Origin: Algoriphagus aquimarinus
Lineage (GTDB): Bacteria; Bacteroidota; Bacteroidia; Cytophagales; Cyclobacteriaceae
Length of the DNA: 64,000 nucleotides
Direction: 5' to 3'
Assembly: GCF_007997215.1 (NCBI RefSeq)
Contig: NZ_VORW01000022.1
Span: 1-64,000, forward strand
Part shown: one piece after another, positions 36,787 to 45,009 of the stretch
How the letters are laid out: every line of letters starts with the position of its first letter
Position numbering within the stretch: the stretch's first letter is position 1
Position numbers and translations under genes: made by a program
Notes under the pieces: generated by a model
Told to the model about the DNA's origin: nothing
What the model saw: only the letters and a program-made list of their open reading frames with translations
Databases searched by the model: none

Positions 36787-37419
36787 ATGCTTTTTGAATC
36801 AAAAAAATTAGAATACAGTCATCCTGGTCAAAAAACGCTGATTTTTCCTGATATTTCTTTAGCGTCAGGCGAAAGTTTGCTTGTGCTGGGGAAATCTGGA
36901 TCAGGGAAAACTACGCTCTTGAATTTATTGGCTGGATTGCTCAAGCCTAAGGCTGGAGAGGTTATTTTAGCTACTAAGGACTTTGCACGTATGAAGGGTC
37001 AGGAAATGGATTTGTTTCGTGGAAAAGAGATAGGAATAATTTTTCAAAAACCGCATCTTCTGGCAGCCTTGAATGTGAAAGAGAATCTTCAAATGGCTCA
37101 TTTTTTCAGTAAGAAAAAAGGACAGGATATTGGGCAGTTGTTGGCGGAGTTGGGTTTAAGTGAAAAGGCTAAATCTTCGGTTTTGACCCTAAGTGAAGGA
37201 GAAGCGCAGCGTGTTTCCATTGCCCGTGCGTTGGCAAATAGTCCGAAGTTAATTCTGGCGGATGAGCCTACTTCTAGCTTGGACGATGAAAATACAGAGA
37301 AAGTCATCAGTCTTCTGAAAACTCAAGCAGCTAAGATCGGTGCGGCATTGATCATCGTCACGCACGACCAGCGCGTGAAGGCCCATATCCCCAATTTTGT
37401 AGAAGTACAAGCCTCATGA
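36787..37419 (+). CDS. LolD/MacB-type ABC ATPase
   Basis: A 210-residue ATPase with Walker A GKSGSGKTT (35-43), signature LSEGEAQRVSIARAL, Walker B LILADEPTSSLD and H-loop VTHDQ. The signature has SEG instead of SGG. It overlaps the FtsX-type permease gene by 4 bp. Such pairs act in mechanotransmission or lipoprotein-like extraction rather than import. Function is discussed with the two genes downstream. Confidence 0.9.
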   Translation: MLFESKKLEYSHPGQKTLIFPDISLASGESLLVLGKSGSGKTTLLNLLAGLLKPKAGEVILATKDFARMKGQEMDLFRGKEIGIIFQKPHLLAALNVKENLQMAHFFSKKKGQDIGQLLAELGLSEKAKSSVLTLSEGEAQRVSIARALANSPKLILADEPTSSLDDENTEKVISLLKTQAAKIGAALIIVTHDQRVKAHIPNFVEVQAS

Positions 37420-38678
37420 ATTTATTTAAACTAAGTTGGAAATATTTGACATTCAGACCTCTTTCCACAGGTTTGAATGTGTTTTTGCTAGCGCTTGGAT
37501 TGGCTATTATCACAGTGTTGCTACTAATTCAGGATCAGTTTGAGAAGAAAATGAATCAGGATGCTGCTGGGATAGATTTGGTCGTGGGAGCGAAAGGAAG
37601 TCCACTTCAGTTGATTCTTGCGGGCGTATATCATATTGATTTTCCCACTGGAAATATCCCGATGGACGAAGCACAGAAGCTATCCAGAAATCGCTTAGTG
37701 AAGAATATCATTCCTATGGCATTGGGAGACAATTATCAAGGGTTTAGAATCGTAGGTACAAATCACGATTATCCTGCACTCTATGAAGCCAAAATGCAAA
37801 GTGGAGTACTATGGACAAAGCCATTTGAAGTGGTTTTAGGTGCTGAAGTCGCTGGTAAGTCTGGATATAAAGTTGGGGATGAGTTCTTGGGAAGTCATGG
37901 CATAAGTGTAGGAAGTCATGAGCATGATGCGAATAAATTTAAAGTCGTGGGTGTATTGGAACGTAAAGGGAATGTGCTCGACCGTTTGATTTTGACGAGT
38001 GTGGAATCTATCTGGTACACGCACGATGAAGGAGAGGCAGAACCTGCTGATTCTACAACTAACCAGGAAGAGCATCATATGATCAAACTTCAGGATTCAG
38101 TTGCTGTAAAAGGTTTTCCAAAAACTTCCGAATCCAGGGATTTGACTACGCTGCTGATCCAATACAGGAATCCGATGGCAGCCATTCAGCTTCCTCGATT
38201 GATCAATTCCGGCACTTCTATGCAGGCAGCTTCTCCGTCTTTTGAGATGTCTAGACTTTTTGAACTACTTGGTGTGGGAATCACTCTCCTGCAAGGACTT
38301 GCTATGGTGATTATTGGGATTTCGGGACTTGGGATTTTCATCGCGCTTTATAATTCACTTAAGGAGAGAAAGTACGATCTGGCGATTCTGCGAGCTATAG
38401 GAGCATCCAGAGGGCAGCTTTTGTTGTTGATTTTTCTGGAAGGAATCATGCTGACATTTATGGGAGCAGTCTTAGGGATCTTACTCGGGCATACCTTCCT
38501 TTCTGTGATTATTTCGCAGAATGAACAAGGGGTAGTTGGTTCGCTTCAGCCTTGGATTTTCCTCAAGCAAGAACTTTGGATAGTAGTTTATGCGTTAACG
38601 GTGGGAGTTTTGGCTTCTATTATCCCAGCTTTTGCAGCTTATCAAACAAGTATTGCAAAGCAATTGACAAAGGCTTAA
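37416..38678 (+). CDS. FtsX-type ABC permease
   Basis: The 420-residue protein has an N-terminal membrane helix (about 20-40), a large periplasmic domain (about 45-285) and three C-terminal helices with the FtsX pattern SLKERKYDLAILRAIGASRGQ. The periplasmic domain carries GSHEHDANKFK and NQEEHHM, histidine-rich loops that could bind metal. It pairs with the upstream ATPase and the following CxxC protein. Similar trios are found near zinc genes in other bacteria, but a metal role here is inference. Confidence 0.87.
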   Translation: MNLFKLSWKYLTFRPLSTGLNVFLLALGLAIITVLLLIQDQFEKKMNQDAAGIDLVVGAKGSPLQLILAGVYHIDFPTGNIPMDEAQKLSRNRLVKNIIPMALGDNYQGFRIVGTNHDYPALYEAKMQSGVLWTKPFEVVLGAEVAGKSGYKVGDEFLGSHGISVGSHEHDANKFKVVGVLERKGNVLDRLILTSVESIWYTHDEGEAEPADSTTNQEEHHMIKLQDSVAVKGFPKTSESRDLTTLLIQYRNPMAAIQLPRLINSGTSMQAASPSFEMSRLFELLGVGITLLQGLAMVIIGISGLGIFIALYNSLKERKYDLAILRAIGASRGQLLLLIFLEGIMLTFMGAVLGILLGHTFLSVIISQNEQGVVGSLQPWIFLKQELWIVVYALTVGVLASIIPAFAAYQTSIAKQLTKA

Positions 38679-38704
38679 CTAGCGCTGATTTAAAACCCGA
38701 ATAT

Positions 38705-39145
38705 ATGAACAAGTTAAAAATAGCCGTTTTGGCAATTCTAGTGACGATTTTGGGACAAGTTACCCTTTTGGCACAAAGCACCAATGTGTGGAAAAACCTT
38801 ACTGAGGTGACCTATAAAATCTCTGAAGATCAGTACGGAGAGCTTTATGTTCCTGTGTTTTCAGAAAATATCACCAAGATGGAGGGCAAAGTAGTGGAGG
38901 CCGACGGTTACATTATTCCTTTCGAGGGAATGTTCAAGCCTGAGCACATTATCCTTTCGAGTTTGCCTTTGGCGGAATGCTTCTTCTGTGGTTCTGGTGG
39001 ACCAGAGACAGTGATGGAAGTGGATATGGCTTCTCCTATCAAATACACTTCTAATAGGGTTCGCGTTCGCGGCACTCTCACCTTGAATAGCAAGGATCCC
39101 GAGAAGCTGATGTACATCATGACGAATGCTACGCTGGTGAATTAA
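38705..39145 (+). CDS. secreted CxxC protein linked to ABC/FtsX (DUF3299-like)
   Basis: The 146-residue protein starts at the ATG at 38705, MNKLKIAVLAILVTILG. The frame is open further upstream, but that part overlaps the permease gene out of frame. A signal peptide ends near LLAQ. The mature domain has the pattern VVEADGYIIPFEGM, then LAECFFCGSGGPETVMEV, then RVRVRGTL. This resembles DUF3299-type proteins found with FtsX transporters. CFFCG could bind a metal or form a disulfide. It follows the permease by 26 bp. Confidence 0.75.
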   Translation: MNKLKIAVLAILVTILGQVTLLAQSTNVWKNLTEVTYKISEDQYGELYVPVFSENITKMEGKVVEADGYIIPFEGMFKPEHIILSSLPLAECFFCGSGGPETVMEVDMASPIKYTSNRVRVRGTLTLNSKDPEKLMYIMTNATLVN

Positions 39146-39230
39146 GAGGGGGTTCTAAGGTTTTTAACCACTGAGATTCGCAGAGTCTTTCGCAGAAATG
39201 ATAAATTATGGTTTGGCCTTGTACTCAAGA

Positions 39231-39359
39231 GGGCTGAAAGCCCAGAATATTTTAGCCCAGCCTGGTGGGCTGGGTAATTGTGATAAATAGTGTGTCCATA
39301 AGCTCAACTTGGTTCAAGTCTCATGACTTGGACCTAAACAAATGCAGTCTTTAGACTGC
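39231..39359. repeat. cluster of four short palindromes
   Basis: Hairpins occur at 39231-39243 (GGGCT-gaa-AGCCC), 39256-39274 (CCCAGCC / GGCTGGG), 39311-39334 (GGTtCAAGTC-tcat-GACTTGgACC) and 39344-39359 (GCAGTC-ttta-GACTGC). They fill the gap between two convergent genes. No T run follows most of them. Confidence 0.7.
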
Positions 39360-39451
39360 CATCCAACTCGCACACATGAAAATCCTCTAAGTAGCCTAGA
39401 GTATAAATTGCGTATTGGTTAAACTTCCAACTTCCCGACTTCCAAGCAATT

Positions 39452-40273
39452 CTAGTAACAAAGCTCCTTCTCCAATTCTCTGAATTTCGCTAGAAGATCA
39501 AGTGAAACAGGCCCTGGTCTTCCAGTTCCGATTTCATGATCATCAATTTGAGTTACTGGTAGTAGCACTTTGGTGGTACTGGTAATAAAAGCCTCGTCAG
39601 CATTCAAAGCCTCCTGCATGCTAATCGGCCTGATCTGCACATCTCCAGCCAACTCGATGATGTGCTTGCGGGTAATCCCCATGAGTACATGAACATCTGG
39701 CGTGCTGATGACTCCATCCTTTACGATGAAAAAATTGCTTCGGGAGCTCTCGCTGATGATACCATTCATATGATATAGTACATCTTCAGCACCAGCATCT
39801 TTCCATCGCATACTATCCCAAACAGGAAAAGCATAATTGGTTGTTTTTATCTCAGCAATTGGCCTTACGTACTCTAGAGAGAGCAATTTGATTCCCTTTT
39901 CATATTTCTCTTGAGCTGGAAAAATCAGTGATTCCGCAAAGATGAATAGCTTTCCTTTTGCGGGGGAAAAGTGATTTGGAGAAACCCCGCCACTTAATAC
40001 CATTCGAATTCCACCTTCTTTGAGATGGTTTTTTTCGATCAAATCCTGAATAACAGTTTTCAGTTCAGCACGGGAATAATCCAGTGGTAGAAAGGTTTTT
40101 TCAGCAGATGCGAAAAACCTGTCTAAGTAGCTATCTAGAAAAAGAGCCTTGAAATTGACCGTTCGGAAAAAATCGAAAATCCCATATCCACGGATTAATC
40201 CTAAGTCCATCGGATGAATGCTGGCTTTTTCCGTAGAAATAATTTGCCCGTCGGCAAAGCAAAATGGTTTCAT
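39452..40273 (-). CDS. class IV PLP aminotransferase
   Basis: A 273-residue fold-type IV enzyme (branched-chain/D-amino acid aminotransferase or aminodeoxychorismate lyase group). The N-terminal RGYGIFDFFRT, the PLP lysine region IAEIKTTNYAFPVW, GIISESSRSNFFIVKDG and GITRKHIIELA match the fold. EAFITSTTKVLLPVTQID resembles the IlvE/DAAT C-terminal motif. Substrate cannot be decided. It is transcribed divergently from a small lipoprotein gene. Confidence 0.85.
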   Translation of the reverse strand: MKPFCFADGQIISTEKASIHPMDLGLIRGYGIFDFFRTVNFKALFLDSYLDRFFASAEKTFLPLDYSRAELKTVIQDLIEKNHLKEGGIRMVLSGGVSPNHFSPAKGKLFIFAESLIFPAQEKYEKGIKLLSLEYVRPIAEIKTTNYAFPVWDSMRWKDAGAEDVLYHMNGIISESSRSNFFIVKDGVISTPDVHVLMGITRKHIIELAGDVQIRPISMQEALNADEAFITSTTKVLLPVTQIDDHEIGTGRPGPVSLDLLAKFRELEKELCY

Positions 40274-40372
40274 AGTGTTTGTATTAAAGAGCTTCTAAAA
40301 TTAACAGCTCTGGCTGAATAAATCACCTACTAATATCATCGTACTTTATAATACTATCATTAGATATAATAG

Positions 40373-40380
40373 TAACTTTG
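40373..40380 (+). promoter_or_regulatory. -7 promoter box of the small lipoprotein gene
   Basis: TAACTTTG matches TAnnTTTG, 21 bp before the ATG at 40402. Confidence 0.45.
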
Positions 40381-40401
40381 CCGTGAATTAACAGTTTAAT
40401 C

Positions 40402-40821
40402 ATGAAGAGAACTATTCTATATTTAATTTTAGCCTCATTTACACTATTATACGCTTGTGGTCCGAGTGGTCCAAGCGAGAATGAAATACTCAGAGCTGAG
40501 GTTATTGCTGTGCATGATGAAGTAATGCCTAAAATGGGGCAGCTCAAGTCACTTGAACGGAAAGCTCTTGAGAAGGCGAAAGAATTGCAAAGTCAAGAAG
40601 TGGTGGATTCAGTCGCAGTAGAAAAGTATAAAGCACTTGCCTACGATCTCAACCATGCTCATGAAGCAATGTTTGAGTGGATGCACCAATATGAGCAGCT
40701 GGACGAAGGGAAATCTGAAGAAGAGCTTGAAGAATACCTTGATACTCAGATGATACTAGTATCTGAGGTCAATGTCGAAATGAAAACAGCCTTAACAAAA
40801 GCTGATGACCTTCTAAAATAA
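40402..40821 (+). CDS. small helical lipoprotein
   Basis: The 139-residue protein has a lipoprotein signal (TLLYAC, Cys at 19). The rest is predicted helical, charged and rich in Glu and Lys, with DEVMPKMGQLKSLERKALE and HEAMFEWMHQYEQLDEGKS. I do not recognise a family with known function. It ends exactly where the convergent cytochrome c gene ends. Confidence 0.72.
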   Translation: MKRTILYLILASFTLLYACGPSGPSENEILRAEVIAVHDEVMPKMGQLKSLERKALEKAKELQSQEVVDSVAVEKYKALAYDLNHAHEAMFEWMHQYEQLDEGKSEEELEEYLDTQMILVSEVNVEMKTALTKADDLLK

Positions 40822-41262
40822 TTAGAGCTCAGGTTTTTCCTGTAAATATTTTTCAATCTGCTTAGAAGTGATTTTTCCCTCGCTCATACCCCAGATATTG
40901 TATAAATACGTGCTGATTTGGGAGATTTCTAAAGGAGTGAGTTGAGGACTCGGAGGCATGGGTTGATTATATACCTGTCCATTTACTTCGATTTCACCTT
41001 CCTGACCGTGCTTCATAATCCAAACGGTACGATGGACACTTTCTTGAAAATAATCTGCGTCTCGAAGCGGCGGGATTAACTTACCAAGTCCCAAGCCGTC
41101 ATTTTGATGGCAATTTCCACAGTGATTTTCGTAGATAGTTTTGCCATCTACTGCATATTTCATCACCTCAGGGTCTTCTATTTGGGAAAGGGTGTTATCC
41201 TCGTTGGAGTTTTTTGGACTGCATGCTGTCGCAAAAAGTAAGAGGATCAGATACTTTTTCAT
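40822..41262 (-). CDS. cytochrome c lipoprotein
   Basis: The 146-residue lipoprotein (ATAC, Cys14) has one class I heme c site, HCGNCH (C48, C51, H52), and a likely Met ligand in the NQPMPPSPQLT region. Its start overlaps the SCO gene stop by 4 bp. It lies in an operon with SCO and HemJ genes, so it probably carries electrons in the respiratory chain or to a terminal oxidase in the periplasm. Confidence 0.9.
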   Translation of the reverse strand: MKKYLILLLFATACSPKNSNEDNTLSQIEDPEVMKYAVDGKTIYENHCGNCHQNDGLGLGKLIPPLRDADYFQESVHRTVWIMKHGQEGEIEVNGQVYNQPMPPSPQLTPLEISQISTYLYNIWGMSEGKITSKQIEKYLQEKPEL

Positions 41263-41909
41263 TCTCCTAAAATCTTTGGAATATCCTTTATCAATTGATC
41301 TACTTGATCCGTTTTCGTGCCATCATAAACACCACGGATATGACCATTTTGATCTACCAATACAAAAGCTCCACTATGTAGAAATCCACCCGCGGCAGTT
41401 TGATCGGCTTGGGCAGTTGTGATATAGCTGGTTTGTCCTAATTCATAAATCTTCTCAGCATCTCCTGTTAAGAAGCTCCAGGTTTTAGAGTTCTCTATTC
41501 CTAACTTCTGAGCATAATCTTTCAATACCACTTCCGTATCATGATTAGGATCAATGGTATGACTCAGGATTTTAAAATTCGGATTGTCTCCAAATGCCTC
41601 ATATACGCGAAGCATTTCTTTTTTCATGATAGGGCAGATAGTAGGGCAAGTAGTGAAAAAGAAATCAGCTACGTAAACCTTACCATTTACTGATGCATTT
41701 GTGATGGTTTCTCCATCTTGATTTGTAAGGGAAAAGTCTGCGATTTTGTGATAAACTGTATCCTGAACCACTTTCCCGTCCACTGTTTTTTCGTCCACAT
41801 GCCAATTTCCAAGTTTTGGAAGCGGCGTGCTATTTTCTCCCGCAGGTTTACACTGAGAAAATAATAATGAAATCAGAAGAAGAGAGAGAATCGAAAACCT
41901 CGTATGCAT
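41259..41909 (-). CDS. SCO1/SenC family copper chaperone
   Basis: The 216-residue lipoprotein (lipobox Cys20 in LLFSQC) has a thioredoxin-like fold. The copper-binding CxxxC is C88-C92 in FFTTCPTICPIM and the distal ligand is H178 in GGFLHSGAFVL. SCO proteins deliver copper or electrons to the CuA site of cytochrome c oxidase. It sits between hemJ and a cytochrome c gene, all on the minus strand, supporting an oxidase-assembly role. Confidence 0.92.
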   Translation of the reverse strand: MHTRFSILSLLLISLLFSQCKPAGENSTPLPKLGNWHVDEKTVDGKVVQDTVYHKIADFSLTNQDGETITNASVNGKVYVADFFFTTCPTICPIMKKEMLRVYEAFGDNPNFKILSHTIDPNHDTEVVLKDYAQKLGIENSKTWSFLTGDAEKIYELGQTSYITTAQADQTAAGGFLHSGAFVLVDQNGHIRGVYDGTKTDQVDQLIKDIPKILGE

Positions 41910-41921
41910 ACTAATTAAGAG

Positions 41922-42452
41922 TTAATTTCTAAATTTTTTGTAAAGTCTGATAGCGAGCATCAGGGTCACTCCAAGTGTAATCAGCCCTGCCAATCCCCAA
42001 ACCATACTCAAGGTGCTTTTCAGGACAATCAAAAACACGATCGCAAAGAGCAGGAGTGTGGATGCTTCATTCCATATCCTCAACTGTGTGGAGGTCCATC
42101 TAGTTCGCCCAGCTAGCAGTTCTTTGAAGAGTTTGTGACACCAGAGATGATAGCAATAGAGCAGGAATACAAAGCCGAGTTTGGCATGCATAAAGCCCAT
42201 TTCTAAATAGCCCATGCGCTGGCTCAAAACCCAAGTGCCAAAGATCAATGTAAGTACTGCAGATGGCCAGGTGATTATATACCAAAGGCGTGAAGCCATT
42301 AAGTCTAGCTGAGGTTTGAGGATTTTTCGCTCCGCCTCAGGGCGTTCCATTGCTTCAGTCTGATAGATGAATAATCGAACGATATAAAATAGCCCTGCAA
42401 ACCAGGTGACTACAAAAATGATGTGAAGTGCTTTGAGATACTCGAAGGTCAT
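41922..42452 (-). CDS. hemJ: HemJ protoporphyrinogen IX oxidase
   Basis: The 176-residue membrane protein has four to five helices and the HemJ features H10 in LKALHIIFVVTWFAGLFYI, MASRLWYIITWPSAVLT, MHAKLGFVFLLYCYH and RIWNEAST. HemJ oxidises protoporphyrinogen IX to protoporphyrin IX in heme synthesis. It is the first gene of the hemJ-SCO-cytochrome c group, 12 bp upstream of the SCO gene. The group links heme synthesis to oxidase assembly. Confidence 0.88.
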   Translation of the reverse strand: MTFEYLKALHIIFVVTWFAGLFYIVRLFIYQTEAMERPEAERKILKPQLDLMASRLWYIITWPSAVLTLIFGTWVLSQRMGYLEMGFMHAKLGFVFLLYCYHLWCHKLFKELLAGRTRWTSTQLRIWNEASTLLLFAIVFLIVLKSTLSMVWGLAGLITLGVTLMLAIRLYKKFRN

Positions 42453-42505
42453 TCTCGGGATTTTCGGCTAAATTAAGGCCTAAACTTCATAACCGCACCT
42501 AAATT

Positions 42506-42913
42506 TTGAAAAGCTCTAAAATCATTTTCTGGATTATCGCCATAATAGTGGCTGGACTTGTAGTATATATATCCTTGGATTCTCTTTCACAGCCTGGAAT
42601 CGAGCGGTTTGAAGGGAAGTACAAGGAGTTGTCAAGCTATAGAAATGAGAATAATACTGGGCCAGTCGTACGGGTTTATGCTGTATCTGCATTGGACACT
42701 TCTATGGATTGGATGCAGGAATACGGAGATGCTATGCCGCATACTAAATATGGCAGGACGGTGGTTTTCTTTTTCACCAAAGAAGTGAATCAGGAGATCA
42801 GTTTATCGCCGACTGACCCCTATTTCATACAAAGTTTGCAGACTTCTGTAATAGCTACCTATCAAAAGAGCCCTATGGGAGATGTGAGTTTTACTGATGG
42901 CTACGCAAAATGA
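42506..42913 (+). CDS. hypothetical membrane-anchored protein
   Basis: The 135-residue protein has one N-terminal transmembrane helix (about 6-24) and a soluble domain with VVRVYAVSALDTSMDWMQEYGDAM split across residues 54-77. The only plausible start is TTG at 42506; no upstream ATG is in frame. The stop overlaps the meaB start by 4 bp, which supports it being a real gene. I do not recognise the family. Confidence 0.7.
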   Translation: MKSSKIIFWIIAIIVAGLVVYISLDSLSQPGIERFEGKYKELSSYRNENNTGPVVRVYAVSALDTSMDWMQEYGDAMPHTKYGRTVVFFFTKEVNQEISLSPTDPYFIQSLQTSVIATYQKSPMGDVSFTDGYAK

Positions 42914-43899
42914 GAAAACGCTTTACCCTACAGGAATACAAAGAAGGAGTTCTTTCTGGCGATAGAACGAAACTCAGCCAAGCAATAACACTAGCAGAAA
43001 GCTCGCTGGAAAGTGACTTGGCTTTGGCATCTGACTTAGTACAGGAAGTCTTGCCATTTACTGGGAATTCAATTAGGATTGGAATCACCGGAGTTCCTGG
43101 AGTTGGGAAAAGCACATTTATAGAAGCTTTCGGTCAGCTACTTGTAGAGCAAGGGAAGTCGGTTGCAGTATTAGCTGTAGATCCTTCCAGTCAAAAAAGC
43201 AAAGGCAGTATTCTAGGTGACAAAACCCGCATGGAAAAGTTGGCGGGAGATAAACGGGCTTTTATCCGTCCTAGCCCAACAGGCACAACCTTGGGAGGGG
43301 TGACGTCTAAGACTAGAGAAGCGATGCTACTTTGTGAAGCGGCAGGTTTTGATGTGATTTTGATTGAGACAGTGGGAGTGGGGCAATCTGAAACTGCTGT
43401 GAAAAGCATGGTGGATTTCTTTCTTTTGCTGATGCTGGCAGGAGCTGGAGACGAACTACAGGGGATCAAAAAAGGCATCATGGAAATGGCTGACGGCTTA
43501 GTGATTCATAAGGCCGATGGCGAAAATCAAATCAATGCTAAGAAGGCAAAGTCAGCTTATCAAAATGCACTTCATCTTTTTCCGATAGGACAAAATAATT
43601 GGTCAACTCCCGTAATGACAGCTTCTTCCTTGACAAAGGAAGGGTTGAGTGATATTTGGGAAATGATTCAGAAATACAATCTCCAGATGCAAGCGTCGGG
43701 TTTTTGGACTTCAAATCGTGCCGCTCAACGGTTGAAATGGCTTGATGAAAACCTTCAGTTCTTACTTGGTAAATTCTTCATGGAACATCAGCAAGTGCAA
43801 GAAATACTCGGCCAAAATCGCAAACTTGTTGAAAATGGGGAACTCAGTCCTTTGTCTTTGGCGAGGGATTTAATTGATACTTTTTTCAATCCAAAGTAA
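42910..43899 (+). CDS. meaB: MeaB/ArgK GTPase, methylmalonyl-CoA mutase chaperone
   Basis: A 329-residue P-loop GTPase of the SIMIBI class. Walker A is GITGVPGVGKST (about 59-70), followed by VLAVDPSSQKSKGSILGDKTRM, read across two segments, and ILIETVGVGQSE. MeaB protects B12-dependent methylmalonyl-CoA mutase and helps load adenosylcobalamin. The mutase is not in this window, but a B12 uptake locus lies 1.1 kb downstream, consistent with a B12-using lifestyle. Confidence 0.93.
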   Translation: MRKRFTLQEYKEGVLSGDRTKLSQAITLAESSLESDLALASDLVQEVLPFTGNSIRIGITGVPGVGKSTFIEAFGQLLVEQGKSVAVLAVDPSSQKSKGSILGDKTRMEKLAGDKRAFIRPSPTGTTLGGVTSKTREAMLLCEAAGFDVILIETVGVGQSETAVKSMVDFFLLLMLAGAGDELQGIKKGIMEMADGLVIHKADGENQINAKKAKSAYQNALHLFPIGQNNWSTPVMTASSLTKEGLSDIWEMIQKYNLQMQASGFWTSNRAAQRLKWLDENLQFLLGKFFMEHQQVQEILGQNRKLVENGELSPLSLARDLIDTFFNPK

Positions 43900-43905
43900 A
43901 GCTTA

Positions 43906-44643
43906 ATGAAATACCTAGTCTTCATAGTTACCGTCCTTTTCTTTGCCTGCAACAATTCTGAGCAAAGGGAAACGCAACTTACTTTTAGCAAAAAGACTTT
44001 CTCCTCGGAAAGATGCATCGATGATAATTGTGCAAAAGTTGAAGTGAGTTGGCCAGTAGCTGAAAATGTACCTGCAGCTTCCTTAATTAATGAGGAAATA
44101 GAGCTTCAATTGTTAGCATACTTTCAGCAGGATAAGACCTATATCAATCTAGATTCTGCAGCAAATGATTATTTGAATTCTTACGAAGAATTTAAATCTG
44201 ATTTCCCAGATGCTCCTGGTGGTTGGTCCATTGAGGTGAACGTAGAGAAGACTTATGAATCTGATAGTACACTGAGTTTTAAGTTTACAGAATTCAATTT
44301 TTCAGGAGGAGCACATCCTAATTCCAGTGTTTACTACATGAACTTTGATAAGCAATCAGGCGAGTATTTGAGTATTGATCGAGTGGTATTGGATGAAAAA
44401 AAGATGCTGGAAATTACCGAAAAGGCATTCCGAAAACATCATGAGGTGGCAGAAGGGAAGTCATTGGAGGAAGCTGGGTTCTTTTTGTCAGAAACAGGTT
44501 TTTTTCTCCCAAATGCCATGGGATATGAAGACGAGAAATTTCATCTGACCTATATACCCTACGAGATTGGGCCTTATGTGATGGGATACACTGAGCTGGA
44601 ATTTGAGCTACAGGATTTGGGGGGGATCGTGAGGTGGAAATAA
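43906..44643 (+). CDS. DUF3298/DUF4163 lipoprotein (RsiV-like)
   Basis: The 245-residue lipoprotein (VLFFAC, Cys15) has a DUF4163-like N-terminal region and a DUF3298 C-terminal domain with NFSGGAHPNSSVYYMNFD and IPYEIGPYVMGYTELEF. The GGAHPN motif is typical of this family, whose members include lysozyme-binding anti-sigma factors. It starts 6 bp after meaB. Function here is not known. Confidence 0.8.
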   Translation: MKYLVFIVTVLFFACNNSEQRETQLTFSKKTFSSERCIDDNCAKVEVSWPVAENVPAASLINEEIELQLLAYFQQDKTYINLDSAANDYLNSYEEFKSDFPDAPGGWSIEVNVEKTYESDSTLSFKFTEFNFSGGAHPNSSVYYMNFDKQSGEYLSIDRVVLDEKKMLEITEKAFRKHHEVAEGKSLEEAGFFLSETGFFLPNAMGYEDEKFHLTYIPYEIGPYVMGYTELEFELQDLGGIVRWK

Positions 44644-44730
44644 GTGATACTTGGGTGAGTTTTATGGATTGTAATCCACAAAAGGACGATTTTGAAGAAT
44701 GATGATCGTCAATCATGAGATTGACAAAGC

Positions 44731-44765
44731 AAAAAAAGCCGATGAGAAATCAATCCCAACGGCTT
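44731..44765. terminator. terminator-like hairpin
   Basis: The stem AAGCCG / CGGCTT is preceded by seven A, so on the minus strand it ends in a T run. It could terminate the btuB-btuG unit. The loop is long (18 nt). Confidence 0.5.
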
Positions 44766-44794
44766 GTATAATTATAGGAAATAGTCCACTCTAC

Positions 44795-44907
44795 CTTACT
44801 CGGGGACCGGTTACATTTTTAAGTAAAGCAGGGATGAAAAGGAATGCGACATAATAGCATTCCTTTTCATCCCTCCTAATTCTAGCAGCTTTGGTGGCCG
44901 AGTTAAG
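44795..44907. repeat. nested inverted repeat with a 17-bp perfect stem
   Basis: The inner stem GGGATGAAAAGGAATGC (44831-44847) pairs perfectly with 44857-44873. The outer CTTACTCGG (44795-44803) faces CCGAGTTAAG (44898-44907). There is no T run. It lies between convergent genes and has no assigned role. Confidence 0.75.
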
Positions 44908-45009
44908 CCGCGGCCAAACAGATCTTAATTACTTAATTGAAGATTCTATAAGAGTCACTGACTGAATTCACCAGAGCCTAATTTTTCAATTTTGGAATCT
45001 TTCAATTTT

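Noticed and set aside
38552..38704. N-terminal extension of the CxxC protein
   Set aside because: This part overlaps the FtsX permease gene out of frame, and the ATG at 38705 begins a proper signal peptide.
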